Below, in pieces: positions 1 to 12,995 of a stretch of 64,000 bases of DNA. The stretch's first letter is position 1, and each line of letters opens with the position of its first letter. The stretch spans positions 9,866,848-9,930,847 of the forward strand of contig CM047430.1 in the NCBI GenBank assembly GCA_026168455.1, read 5' to 3'. Source of the stretch: Theocolax elegans (taxonomy: Eukaryota > Arthropoda > Insecta > Hymenoptera > Cerocephalidae). The position numbers and the translations under genes are program-made. The notes under the pieces are model-generated. The model did no database searches and was not told where the DNA came from. It saw only the letters and a list, made by a program, of their open reading frames with translations.

Positions 1-176
1 ACCAAAAATTTAATTTTTTTTTAATACGATTATAATTTATAAATAAAAGTTATTACCAAAATTTAGTGTAATGAAATCAGAATAAAAATATTAAAAATTA
101 GAGACATATTAAATGTTAACTGTAAATTTTAAACTATATGAATTCTTATAAAGCTTAAATTTATATTTTAATAATT

Positions 177-1029
177 TGTGACAATGTGCTTTGCACATGT
201 CAAGAGCGAGCTATCGAACCCACAACGAACACCTACCTACCCATATATAATTCCCTACACCTACCTACCCGCACAGTAAATAAGCCCTGCCTACCCACCA
301 AGACTAAAAACCCAGTTCCAACCCATGCCGCACGCACGAGCGCCGGTGAGAAGTAGCACGAGGATCCCTAACGTCCACCAGCATGCAGCTGTAAGGGATT
401 GAGCTAAGGAATAAAGACACATTGGGAGAGGATGCCCAGCGGTCGCGGGAGATCAGCTGAGCCACCTCAATACGCGCGATCGCGGTCCGTGCGACCGACG
501 CACGATCGCGCCGCACTTGGCCGCCGAAAACGAGCTACGCGCATGCGCGTAGGCCGAACCACGGCTCTCGCGAGCTACGAGAGCCAGAGCTCTACGGACG
601 GTCGACTCGACTACACCAGACGATATAGCGTGTGTGGCCATTGTGTGCGAGAGAAAGCGAGAGAAATAGAGAGAGAGAGATAGAGATTAGCAGCTCCCGA
701 CCAAGTGTCCAGGATACTCCGCAAAGGTTGGTGTGGTTATTACCTCTCTCTGCCGACGGTACCGCCGTGTACCCTAGAAAGTGCGTGCGAGCATCCCGTC
801 CGTCCCATCCTTCCCCTTCCTCCCCCCTACAGCGAACCGGGATTATAATAGCGGAACACCGCTCCAAGTACTTAACGATAACCCGCGTGTTATCGAGATT
901 CGTCGCGAGTTAACGCGGCTGGCGCCCACCCTTAGTCATTTTATATTAGTTTTAATAAATATCTATTTTATTAATAAGTATTTGCTGACCCTCATTAACC
1001 TGCACCCTGATCCCCAGTGCAGCGTTACA
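177..1029. mobile_element. Solo LTR, family A, TSD AATT
   Basis: The segment starts TGTGACAATG and ends CAGTGCAGCGTTACA, the TG...CA ends of an LTR. AATT lies directly on both sides (173-176 and 1030-1033), the 4-bp target duplication expected of a Gypsy- or Bel-type integrase. Both ends match the LTR at 61143-62722, including the terminal block CCCCAGTGCAGCG. No internal retrotransposon sequence adjoins it, so it is a solo LTR left by LTR-LTR recombination. The GC-rich short frames at 300-1000 look like LTR sequence and not genes. Confidence 0.8.
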
Positions 1030-1952
1030 AATTATAAATGTTAATGAGAAATTAATTTACCAAAAATAGTAAAGTGCATATACTTACTAAATTGTAGTAT
1101 TTAGTAACAACTTATTAAAATTTTGGATTATTTTAAACGAATTTAAATAGAACTTCATCTCCTAAGATTAATTTATTTAATGACGAAGGACCTTCGCCAA
1201 AAGTTCTATGTCATTGATATTTTGTACTTTCAGAGTAATAAAACTTTCTTCTTAAATAAATAAATTTTTGTATTTATTTTAAAGAACCATTTATAACATT
1301 TTAGCTGCATATAAATAAAAATCTGTTCTTCCATTTCTCCCGTAATTCGTAATTTGCACCCTCTTTCAAAATTAGCGTTTTAATCCATAACTATATTCAA
1401 TTTATTTTTCCCTTTAGTTACAGAGCCCATATATTTATTTAGATTATTATAAACAAATTCATTCCTTAAATAACCTTCTGTTTCTAATAAATACATACTT
1501 GTTTATATAAAATATTGTTTTATATAAATATATATAATCTACTCACTTATATATCCATACAATTTTGAAATTTTCATTTAAAAAATATTTAAATTAAATG
1601 CTCCTAAATTAATAATAATTTTTGAAAAACTTTTCAAATGTAATTCGTATTCTATATTGCCACTGTTAAAATTTGAATTTTCTTTTGCCATTACTGTTTA
1701 TAATAGAATTATCTTAAAAATGCAATAATTAATGTATTTAATTTTTAACTTATTAACTATATATTAACTATTAATTATTAACTATATAACATATGGATAT
1801 TTGGAAAAGTGTATCTTATACTTGATTAATATTTATTTTATCTTCGAAAAATTTTTCTTCTGTATTTAAAGCATTACATTGAATTTTAGGTCGGTTATTA
1901 TTATTGAGTACACATTTAAAAATTCTATGAGTTTTATCAGAAATTTAATATA

Positions 1953-1995
<43 letters not shown>

Positions 1996-2094
1996 ATTTA
2001 CTATGGTCTCTGGAACCATATATGCCCTTATATGGGGAAATTTTTATATACATTGGCATATATTAGAACCCTCAAATCTTAGACAGGACGGCGG
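1030..2094. other. AT-rich spacer with a TA microsatellite
   Basis: No gene is recognisable here. The stretch is very AT-rich and holds a TA/TATG microsatellite at about 1948-1992. Just to its right, a second short TA run at about 2109-2130 marks where the minus-strand gag fragment stops resembling a protein. Confidence 0.6.
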
Positions 2095-2592
2095 CTAACT
2101 ATTAATACATAATATATATATATGTATATGTGGATGGAAAATGGAAACTTCCGTTCCTGATGGGACCACACTCCCTTTCCTGGAACGAGGTTTCCTAATT
2201 TCCCACAGTTCCTGACATACTAGAGGTTTATGTGCAGGCTCTGCCCTTACATTCTCATCGTATTCAGGGAACCATGGTATTTCCAGATTAATGTCTACAC
2301 ATCTTATCCGGTGACGCAAAAGGCGTTCGCGGCACTCCGCCTCTTCGCCATTTGCGTTTAAACTCAGATGCTCCAATTGGGCATACACTGCCTCAATCGG
2401 AAGCTTCTTCGTTTCCCGACGAATATCCCTAGCTATGCGTGATTCACGCATAAGCTGGGCCATTCGGGCTTCATAGCTGCTGGCCATTATTTTTTTGACC
2501 AGCAGCAGCCGACGTGTTACGTCGGGAGAAGTACTCTCAACCGGGATTTCAGATGAAATCCTTAGTGTTTCAAATACTTCGGAAGTATCCAA
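2095..2592 (-). pseudogene. Truncated retrotransposon Gag N-terminus
   Basis: A 165-residue minus-strand frame with a charged helical region (around residues 35-60) followed by a SAP-like stretch, LPIEAVYAQLEHLSLNANGE and on to ECRERLLRHR. This layout is common at the N-terminus of Gag proteins of insect LTR retrotransposons. It opens with TTG right after an in-frame stop; the first in-frame ATG is at MASSYEAR, so the N-terminus is uncertain. The last dozen residues (HIHIYILCIN) are translated TA repeat, so the real gag homology ends near 2140. No capsid core, zinc knuckle or pol follows. It lies downstream of the LTR and primer site at 5201-6237 on the same strand, and I infer a 3'-truncated element. 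The Gag assignment rests on this layout and context. Confidence 0.55.
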
Positions 2593-5200
2593 TTTTCAAT
2601 TGGAAATTATTTTATTGGACTCACCACAATAAAATAATTATTACTCCCAACGAGTAAAAAAAAATTTGGTGTCGGCTTAATTATAATAAATTGTAAAAAT
2701 GCACCGACTAGTGTACCAACAAAATTAATTCACTTAATTAAAATCCAAAAGATTTTCTTTAAAAGGAATTTATTTCGTCCTTAGAAGGACAAAATAATTA
2801 AATTTTGTTGGTTAAAGTTGTGACAAATCACACACTTAACACTTGCACCAAATTAAAATTAATTATTTAACTTGCTCACAAGTCTAAATAATTAATGTTT
2901 ATAACAGTGTCTTGTGACTCACACGCACCAAGACTCTATACAATTGCTTCTGCAAGCAAAAATAATTAATTATTAACAAAAAGAAATCTTCAAATTATTT
3001 CAATGTCGTCGGTAATTTACCAGTAATGGTAAATTTAACGATTTCCCAAAATATCTCTCTCACCAGTTATAATCCAAAAGATTCCTCACTGGCGAAAAGA
3101 ATTTATTTTGTTATGGAAATTGAAATAATTAAAGTTTCAATCTATTAATAAATACAGAACAACAAATTATAAAGGAAGAAAAGAAAAAAAAAATTAAATT
3201 ATTTATCTCACTAACGAGCCTAAATAATTAATTTTAAAATAAATATAACAATAAATACAGTGTCTTGTGATTCACACACACCAAGACACCATTTATTATT
3301 TTGCTTTTCCAAGCCCAAAACAACAAAAAAAAATTTCCTTTATAATTTACACTACAATACCAACACAAATTTAATTAAATTATTTCAACGGTAGGTTTGC
3401 AACAAAATAATTATTTCACTAATTGTCGTCCCAAACGACAATTTTTCAGCGAAATATATTTATTTTATCCTAAGAAGGACTAAATAAATAATTTATGTTG
3501 CTACCAAGTTGAAACAATTTATATTTCCTTTTTTAAATAAATTGAACGAAAAGGAAATGAAAATTTAATTATTTAACTTTCTAACAAGTCTAAACAATTA
3601 AATTTATACACCGAATTATTTTACTCAAACACACTAAAAAAAAATTATAACCAATTATTTAACTAACAAACAAGTCTAAATAATTGGTAAAAATGTGTGG
3701 AGATATAATTTAAACACACAAAAAAGAAAAAGAAAGTTTTTTTACATATATTAAAATTTCACAGCAAATAACGAATACGAAATATTAGGTTAAATGCCGA
3801 TCATTAAAATACATGCAAAAAAAAAATTTAATTATTTAACTCACTCTCGAGTCTTAATAATTATATTTTATAACTCTCGTATCTTTGCGGAACAATCACA
3901 CAAAGATACTTAACATTAATTGTTTAACTTGCAACAAGTCTAAACAATCAACACGAGTTATAAAAAAAAATTTTCTCACACTCAAAAATTTCAAAAATAT
4001 TTTACAAATATCGTGAGCAGTAATACTTAATAAATACCAAATATTAAATCAAGTAATTACTGTCAGATAATTGTAATAAAGAAATAATTTTAATTATTTT
4101 ACTCACACACGAGTTTAAATAATTAATATTACAACTATTGTAACTTTGCGGCTGATTCACACAAAGTTACTTACTGTCAATTATTTAACTTGCAAACAAG
4201 TCTAAATAATTAACAATAGTTGTAAAATATCTTTTATTCACACACAAATAAAATGATACATATATTATAAATAATTAGTAATAAATAAAACACAATTTTA
4301 AATTATATTACTATATTACAATATATGTGGGTCAGGGAGGGGAGGAGAGCCAAATAAAAAAATTTCGATCTCGAACACGCAATAACAATAATTAATTCGC
4401 CGCGTCCCGTATATAAAGAAAACTAAATTATTTAAAATTTTCTTTAAAAGGGAGGAGGGGTGGGGCAACTACCTCTCCCGAAAGAATCTATTTAACACAC
4501 TCTCACACCAATAATAAAATAGATTCTACACAGGAACGAATTTATTTTATAAAATTGGAATAAAATAATTCGCCGCAGTGGTTTCTCTCGGCGAAACCAG
4601 CTGCAAAGACTTAATACGCGAAAGGGCTAGGCGATCGCGCTATCTCTCTCTCTCACACACACCGTATAGCCCGCCTAGCACCTAACTCCGATTCCCCGCG
4701 ACTAGGGATTCTCTCTCTCACTCCCACTCGCGGGCGCAATCGGAGAGAGCCGATGATGATCGGCTCTCGCGAAGTCTTTCCCGTGCGCTGTTCGGGGGGA
4801 ATTCTCGCTGCCCGCGATCCGCGGCGCAAGCTACTCTCTCCCTACTTTGCCGCTCCCATACAAGCTAGGCAAAGTTGTCCCGTCAAGCTTGCGATCGAGA
4901 GAGACCGATCTCGGTGAGATCGGGCGCTTCCGGCTAAACACGGTCGCGCGCGAACTCTCTCTCGATATACCGGTGTATACCTCTCCTCGGATACCCGAGC
5001 AAGAGGGGGAATACTCCGGTATAGAGACGCGTCTCACACGCCGTCTCTCGCGCTCTCTCTCTCTCTCTCACTAACTCGAAATACACTCTCTCTCTCTCTC
5101 TCTTTCTTTACCCGCTCCGTTTCGCAGCGACACTGCTCACGCGCGAAAATATGGCCGACAAATATTACTTTAATTTAAATCGGTGAGGACGAAACCGAAA
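2593..5200 (-). other. Long 5' leader of LTR retrotransposon, hairpin array
   Basis: This 2.6-kb stretch between the primer site and the gag start has no reading frame. It is built from AT-rich blocks that repeatedly form two kinds of hairpin. One is AATTATTTAACTTG...CAAGTCTAAATAATT (near 2863, 3193, 3564, 3652, 3826, 3921, 4090, 4178). The other is GTCTTG...CAAGAC or GTATCTTTG...CAAAGATAC (near 2910, 3250, 3872, 4140). The right end (4600-5140) is GC-richer with CT repeats. The minus-strand RNA would carry these as a series of stem-loops. Confidence 0.55.
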
Positions 5201-5218
5201 GTCCTGTCACGGTCGCCA
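5201..5218 (-). promoter_or_regulatory. Primer binding site, tRNA-Arg type
   Basis: On the minus strand this reads TGGCGACCGTGACAGGAC, two bases after the end of the LTR. It is complementary to the 3' end of an insect tRNA-Arg (UCG type) including CCA. The tRNA match is from memory of tRNA sequences. Position and length fit an LTR-retrotransposon primer site. Confidence 0.75.
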
Positions 5219-5220
5219 TT

Positions 5221-6237
5221 TGTGACGTGGTATTCGCGCACCCGATCTAATTTAATTAATTTTAATAATTAGAATTAATCGTTGGGCCGCGTTGCCCAAT
5301 ACCGCGCACACAATTAATTTATTTTCCGAACTGTGGGCTGTCGTCAGAAACGCGAATTCGCTGGGACGTACGGTATGGAGGTTTCGGGCGATCCTCCTTG
5401 CCTCGACACGATTGATAAAAATTAAAGGATGTCGGCGGGAGCGGGGAGAATAAAATAAACACTCTCAATTGATTAAAATAAAAGAAATAAAACATTTATT
5501 GCATTAATTCAACAATTGATACAACAATACTTCGCGCGGGCGGAAGTGTCGGGAGTCAACCGGATCGAGACCCTCGCCTGCGGTTGACTTTGCCCCGATC
5601 CCCGCTATTCGGGTACCGGCGTACCCGAATACACTCCCGAGGTCTCACACACACATACACTCGGGGTAATGGGGGGAACGCGCGGTAGTATAAACTACAC
5701 TTACCGGGATTCGCCCCGTGGATGGCCCAGCCGATCCGTGTCCCTTTTGTCCCCCTGGGCAACGGAGGACGACGTCGGCTGCGGTGGTGGAAGGCGGCCC
5801 TGTGCCGCGGCGAGTGCCTCGCGATCCGCGTCCGCACTCACTCAGACACTTCCCGTCCTTTACACACACAAAATCACTCACGGCTCACCTCGCGAGGATG
5901 TTCCGGGTACCCGATGGCTTAATTACGCCTCACGCGCCTTATTAGCCAGAAAAAACTCTCGATCGGTCTACCGGTTTAGTTTGTCCGCCTCGAACGGCGG
6001 ATCGGGACATACTAACTAGGTATCTCCTAATTTTCGAAAAAGGGATGAGAGTGGGAAACACACACACACTCTCGCGCTCTCATCCCTACGTACTATTGCG
6101 CGCGTAATTGTATACTTGATCGACGTAAACAAATGTCGTCGGTTGGCCTTGACATACGAAAGGCTCCGACGACTTACAATTCGACAATTTAAATACTCTA
6201 TTCGTCGTGAATAGATTGTGTGACGATTTCCGTCACA
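5221..6237 (-). mobile_element. LTR (5' LTR) of tRNA-Arg-primed retrotransposon
   Basis: The segment begins TGTGACGTGG and ends CCGTCACA on the plus strand, giving TG...CA ends with a 7-bp inverted terminus (TGTGACG/CGTCACA). The left edge abuts the primer site, so this is the 5' LTR of a minus-strand element. The outer edge runs straight into a TA microsatellite, so no target duplication can be read. The matching 3' LTR and all of pol are absent. Confidence 0.7.
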
Positions 6238-6253
6238 ATATATATATATATAT

Positions 6254-6319
<66 letters not shown>

Positions 6320-6324
6320 ATATA

Positions 6325-6385
<61 letters not shown>
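6238..6385. repeat. TA / TATATG microsatellite
   Basis: About 150 bp of alternating TA with interspersed TATATG units. The Ile/Tyr/His/Thr-rich translations across it are microsatellite artefacts. Confidence 0.95.
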
Positions 6386-6388
<3 letters not shown>

Positions 6389-7398
6389 TTGTAACGGGGT
6401 GTGTACTGGGGAATGTAAGGCCTCGGTCAGGCCCAATCTGTCCCAACTTACCAACCTTAAGTGTACAGTCCCTCGATGCGGCCGGAAATCACTTTGATTT
6501 CCATGCAATGCCGTTAACAACGTCTAACACCTCGTTTGACTTTGATACCGTGTGTTGGGCCCTATGCCCGGAATTGCCAACTAGGAAAACACCGGAGAGG
6601 GCGGTATTCGTGGGATAGGACTATTACCGGTAAAAAGGTTATCAACAATCGATATATTACGTTAATCGGCGAGAAAGATCGTCTCGCCTAGTCAATTTAT
6701 GAAATAAACAATCACAAAAATAATAAATTAACAATGAACAATTCAAGGGGAGTCGTACCGATGACTACCCCGAGGTCAGCGCGATAAGAAATCGTTAACA
6801 CCTGTTAATGATCGAGAAATCAGCAATCGATCCGGGAATGATCGGCTGCTTAACCTGATGGCTGTGACGTCACGCCGTGTGCCGTATATAGCTCTGACGT
6901 AGGGAGCTCTGACGTAGGAGCTGCCTACGTCACGCGCGCCTTCTCTCGTGAAGTGGCTCCCGCGATCCACCGACCTGACTACCCGGGCGGGATTTGTCAC
7001 GAGAGGGGGAAGTAAGGAGGAACGATTACTCAGTTGGACCGTACCAGGTATATTGGGGTAAACTAATACGAGACACGCGGGTCTATAAATGGTGCACCAC
7101 TTACTGCTATATAACTCCTTTATCCGAGCGGCGGGAAAACTGGTGGGAACAGTCGGAGTGAGTTGCCTCGACTCTATCTCTACCTCTCTATCACTCTATC
7201 TCTCTCTCACTCCTATGGACGAATGGGCCCTGGTCTTCCGTTTTTTCAGCGGACGGAATCTGGAGTAATGGAGGCGTACGGCTTTGCTCGGCGCGTTAGG
7301 TTATGTGGGGAAACCTGTCCGCACCCACACCGTTGTTCTCACACCCACACTTCACCGTGCGCGCGCTACATCGATACCATCAGCTGGACGCACACGAC
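6386..7398. other. Unassigned GC-richer repeat, possible LTR fragment
   Basis: No protein homology is recognisable. The start TGTAACGGGG at 6390 looks like an LTR terminus, but I cannot find the other end or a target duplication. The stretch holds short internal repeats (GAGCTCTGACGTAGGAGC near 6900) and a CT-rich run at 7170-7210. The hAT element at 7399 is inserted in its right edge. Confidence 0.3.
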
Positions 7399-8261
7399 CA
7401 GGGTTGTAAGTACTCGAATCATTTCGAGGAATAGAATCCTTAAAAATCCATAATCAATTTTAATTTTGGATTTTCATTTACTGCGAATCCTAATCTCGCT
7501 TGATTTTATGATTCTCAAATTTATCGAATCATAAGATTCAAGTGATTTAAGTATTTTCTGTCACATACAATCACAACTCCTTTTGATTTTTTTATTATAT
7601 TTATTGAAAATCATAAATACTAATGATTTTTGGATTTTTAGTTTTTATGAATCGCAAATACCGGTAACTTTAGGAGTTTTTCTTTCTAAGATTCACAAAT
7701 ACTAATGAATTTATGAGTTTGTTTTTCACGAGTCAAAAATCCGTTTGATTTTGTAATTTTTTTTTTTTGATGACAATCATAAATACCGACGATTTTATAA
7801 TTTTACGTATTTCGAATAAAAGAATCATGATGATTTTTTTCCTTTTTCATATACGAATAATTAATTTCATTTATTTTATGTTTTCTCGTAAAAGCGAATA
7901 AAATTCCTTTGATAGTTGTAATACGATTTATTAATGATTCTCGAGGTACCTGGACTATTGTTGTTAATTTTAAATTTTATTGGATTGTTGTTAATTTTAA
8001 AACCGTTTTTGTTATTAAAAGCTTTTTTCTTACACTAAGCACAAAATACTACTTGCTTTCCCTATTTACGGGGCGCAATATCACACTTTTCAATTGTTAT
8101 GTAAAATGTACCTAGTGCTTAGTGAAATAAATTCAGAACGAAACAAATGTGGATGCGTGTGTGACAATTAATGCGGGTATTTATGAGCTTGTTTGTGCGT
8201 TCGGTAAATTTATTTATAAGTGCTTTTGTGTGCGTATGTATGCGCGAGTGCGTAAATACGT

Positions 8262-8740
<479 letters not shown>

Positions 8741-8828
8741 AGAGTATGTTTGAGAGTGTATGAATGTGCACACAATTTAACAAATAAAAGTGCTTGATAC
8801 AGAAGATTACTCTTTTATACTTACACCC

Positions 8829-9003
8829 TGAGTGAAAATATTTTATAAAATTTTTATAAAAATTTTATAAAATTTATTTAAATAATTATTATAAAATTTA
8901 ATATGTAATTTATCCTATAGAATTATATATATTTTTTATAGATTTTTGTATAATATTCTATAAAATAAACGTATTATAATATGTAATTTATTTTTCACTC
9001 TGA
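8829..9003. repeat. Possible short MITE with CTGAGTGAAAA ends
   Basis: The ends CCTGAGTGAAAAT and ATTTTTCACTCTG are inverted copies around a TTTTATAAAA-rich centre. No clear target duplication is visible, so this is only a suggestion. Confidence 0.35.
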
Positions 9004-9493
9004 AAATCAATAAAGTTGACTTTATTGACCTCTTTTTAGGGAGCAAAAACGCATTTTAGTCCCTCCGGGGATAAAGTAAAATTGGAGGGCAATAATGAAT
9101 ATTATTGTTCATTAAATTATAAAATTTGTTACTTTCAATAAATTTTTTTTAATATTTTTTACTAAAGATATAAAAATGTCATATATACTTCTAAAAGGTA
9201 CTACATAATTTTAAACATTAATGTTCAAATATTGTGTTATTGGTTTTTAGTTAAAACACAGTGGAATGTGTTTTTGTATATTACAGTCCGAATAAGAACT
9301 TAAAAATTCTAGTAATCTAAACCCGATTAGGTCAAACTGATTTCATATTCGGATACAGCAACCCTCAAAACTTGAGAAAGTATCTCTGTAAGAACACATT
9401 TTAATATATTTAAATCAGTGGTCATGGAATCAGAATATATAGTCAAAAATTTACTTTTTACAAATTTTGTAAATTTGTCCTTGAAATAACTTT

Positions 9494-10614
9494 GATCCCA
9501 TGTGGAAAAATTTTATAAAGTTTATATAAAATTTGTATAAAATCACTTTATAAAATTTTTATATAAATTTGGTTCTATAAAAATTTTTCAAAATTTTTAT
9601 AAAAACATTATATATTATGATAAATTGCTTTTTTTATGTATTTATGTGACAAATAAAAAACTATTTTCTGGGAAGATATAATTTAATGAAAATGATTTAT
9701 TTGTAGAATAAAGTAACATGAGAAAATTTAATAATTAACCATATATAAAATTTTTGTATATATTTTATTTTAATAAATACTTTGAAAATAAAGTAAATAT
9801 ATTTATCATTAAGTGCATATAATTGTATTTTGTGAAAATAATTTATTAATTTTTTATAAAAATTTTAAAATACATTTTATATATTTTTTATAAAAAGGAG
9901 TCCGCCAATAAGAATAAAGACGATCCAAGACGTATAAATCATGCATTATCTTTTACTTTTACTAGCAATATTTCATTTGCAAAAAAAATTATTTTCGGGA
10001 AATGAAAGGAAAAGCCAAAATTAACCGACAAAGTTTCATTTTTAACATTGCAAGTATATATACAAATCTATATATACAAATATATCTATATATACAAATT
10101 TTGAATGTATATAGATATACTTCAAATGCTTTCCGTTGGCGATCTCCTTTATAAAGTGTATTTTTTATACAATTTTTATACGACCAATTTTTTATAAAAA
10201 CTATATAAAATGTATTTTATAAAATTTTTATAAAAAATTTATAAATTATTTTCACTTGGGAAAATACAATTATATGCACTTAATGATAAATATATTTACT
10301 TTATTTTCAAAGTGTTTTATTAAAATAAAATATATACAAAATTTTTATATATGAATAATTATTAAATTTTTCTTTTCCATGTGCTGTTTTCTCATGTTAC
10401 TTTATTATACAAATAAATGATTTTCATTAAATTATATCAGAAAATAGTTTTTTATTTGTCACATAAATACATAAAAAAAGCAATTTATCATAATATATAA
10501 TGTTTTTATAAAAATTTTGTAAAATTTTTATAGAACCAAATTTATATAAAAATTTTATAAAGTGATTTTATAAAAATTTTATATAAACTTTATAAAATTT
10601 TTCCACATGGGATC
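9494..10614. repeat. Long inverted repeat (foldback) inside the hAT element
   Basis: GATCCCATGTGG at 9494 is mirrored by CCACATGGGATC ending at 10614. The arms (about 9494-9909 and 10136-10614) are inverted copies over most of their length, sharing the GTGACAAATAAAAAACTATTTTCTG region and the GGAGT/CGCCAA inner edge. The loop is about 230 bp. It has no coding frame. It resembles a foldback or long-TIR MITE nested in the hAT element. I could not define its target duplication. Confidence 0.75.
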
Positions 10615-11204
10615 TAAACGCGGATTTGATTCGGATTTAGCGGCTGTCAAAACTATAAAAATATTATTTAGTCATTTACGCTTAAAAGTTTCTTCTCAAT
10701 TTGACCTTCAAATGCTCTTGATTCTGGCGTGATAGCGCCAAATGAAATTATCTTAATCTAAACCAATATCGGAATTTGAAGTACAAAATGTACTTTCTAC
10801 AAAATTTACAAACTTGACCTTTAATGACCTTCATCTTAACCCGATAAAGTCAAACCCCATAAAGGATCAGTGGCTGTCAAAATTGTAGAAATATTAGTGA
10901 CCTCTCCTTAAAACTTTTTTCTAAGTTTGAACTTTAAATGACCTCAAACTTGATAACTCCAAATCAAGCTTAGACTCGGAATCAGCGGGCCGTAATAAGA
11001 TCATATAGGTCTTGCTCTTAATATACAGACAATTTTTTTATTTTGAGTGAATGTAATCTTTCGAGAGTTTAACGTCCAGGTCACTAGGGCACAATCTACT
11101 AGATACCACAAGTAAAAAAACGCACAATACAATAAGTAAAAAAATTGATGCAATAAGTCAAAAAAATTATATGGATTTTCGATTTATGAATGGGGCCAAT
11201 TCAC

Positions 11205-11400
11205 AAGTCAGATTACATCAAAAGGATTTTGGATTTATAATAAAAGAAAATCCTTACATCAAAAGGATTTTGGATTTATAATTTAGGAAATCCTTTAATC
11301 AAAAGGATTTTGGATTTATAACTAAAGAAAATCCTTTAATCAAAAGGATTTTGTATTTATAACTAAAGAAAATCCTTTAATCAGAAGGATTTTGGATTTG
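11205..11400. repeat. Subterminal tandem repeat of hAT, about 42 bp x 5
   Basis: Five tandem units of about 42 bp share the core AAAGGATTTTGGATTTATAA followed by AAGAAAATCC. They lie just inside the right end of the hAT element. Looser copies in the opposite orientation occur near the left end (7470-7830). Confidence 0.75.
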
Positions 11401-11589
11401 AAGACAACAAATTCTGCAATTCCAAGGTTGATTTTGGATTCATGATTTGACGAATCATAAATCTCACAACCCTGCACACGACTCTCGCAGCATTGGTGCA
11501 CACGCAGCCCTCTCTATATTCTTTTTCGTTACTAACCGGATCGGTAACTTGCTTACCGTTATATTATGTAGTATATAATCCAACAGTTT

Positions 11590-12995
11590 AATATCGAAAA
11601 ACACCTTCTGCCAAGGTGTAAATATTCGCAAGTATACTGTAAATCCGATCACACTTTTACAATAGTTATCTAATAGCTAATAACCTAATTTTAACGCACA
11701 ACTTGAATCGACAAGTATTTAATAAATCTCACATGTTTTCAGAAAGGCGTTTAAATTCCACATAATTTATAATTTTTACCTTATCATGCCTTACAGCAAT
11801 AAATAAGCAATATTACTTATAACAATATTCATTAGTGCGAAATTAATTTCTCCAAATCTAATAAAACAGATATTTATCTTTTTTATTCTTTTTAGGTAAA
11901 ATAATACTTGCACCACCGTTAGTTATATTTCGGAAGTTCATTCTGATTAACTAACCATGTACGATTTTAAAGTATTGTATCTATTCATATCATATAAAAT
12001 AATAAATAAGTTTTGGCACTTAATGTAATTGTACAGAAACAAATTTTAATATTGATTTTATTTGACCGCACTAAAGAGTTAATCAGTCGAAACGTTGTCA
12101 ATAAAATAAAAATAGCTCGAAGAGATCATTCCTTTTTTTTTATTATTTTAACGTCGTTCTTTTTATGCTCCCAAATCGGTGCTAATCAGCAACGGAGGTT
12201 ATACGATGTCTTGGTGAAGAAAGCACTTGTTGAATATACATTCCCCAGTGGTGCTTGTGTGAATCGGCTGGGGTCGGAAATTGAACCTGGAACCTCCAGA
12301 TTACGAGCCCAATGGCCTAACCGACCGAGCCATCGCAGGCCTCGAAGAGATCATTTGTTTTTGTTTATTAACCATAAAAAACCTAGTAAAAATAATTTAC
12401 AAAATCATTTACTAATATTAATATTACCGTTCTAACGATGTACAGACCTCATGAGCAACATTATAAATTATTTAACTAACCTTCTCCTATGGTCCTCAAA
12501 CCTTAAAATATTTATAATTTATTAATTTATTATATTTATTAAGTTTTGTATGAATGCTAAGTGAGCATGTAATGCAACGCGTGGTGCAAGTATTATTTTA
12601 TTTAAGAAGAATAAAGAAGATAAATTTCTGTATTACTAGATTTGGAGAAATTAATTTCGCACAAATGAATATTGTTATAAGTAATATTGTTTATTAATTG
12701 CTGTAAGACATGGTAGGGTAAAAATTATAAATTATCTGTGATGTACACGCCTTTCTGTAAACATGTGAAGTTTATTAAATACTTGTCGATTCCTATTTGA
12801 TTTCAATACTTTCTATTGCGAAACCTTTTTAGGAATTAAAAAAATTTAATAGATTATTGTTTTAAGTAGAAAAAATTTGTGCGTTAAAATTAGATTATTA
12901 GCTATTAGATAACAATTGTAAAAGCGTAATCGCATTTACACCATACTTGCAAATATTTGCATCTTGGCAGAAGGTGTTTATCGATTCATATTTAT
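11590..12995. repeat. Long inverted repeat with a SINE in its loop
   Basis: The left arm (about 11590-11925) and right arm (about 12585-12995) are inverted copies, e.g. ACACCTTCTGCCAAGGTG against CATCTTGGCAGAAGGTGT, and GCGAAATTAATTTCTCCAAA against its complement. The right arm carries an extra block of about 85 bp near 12790-12875. The loop of about 660 bp holds the SINE at 12131. No transposase frame is seen. It is probably a foldback DNA transposon of unknown family. Confidence 0.75.
12131..12340 (-). mobile_element. tRNA-derived SINE, TSD CTCGAAGAGATCATT
   Basis: Read on the minus strand it begins GCCTGCGATGGCTCGGTCGG, with a pol III A box (GGCTCGGTCGG) and a B box (GGTTCAATTTCC). A non-tRNA body follows, then a T/A-rich tail. 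The 15-bp sequence CTCGAAGAGATCATT flanks it at 12116-12130 and 12341-12355. The same element occurs on the plus strand at 51238. The target duplication and tail point to LINE-mediated insertion. Confidence 0.9.

Noticed and set aside
6198..6446. Ile/Tyr-rich frames on both strands
   Set aside because: Translated TA/TATG microsatellite.
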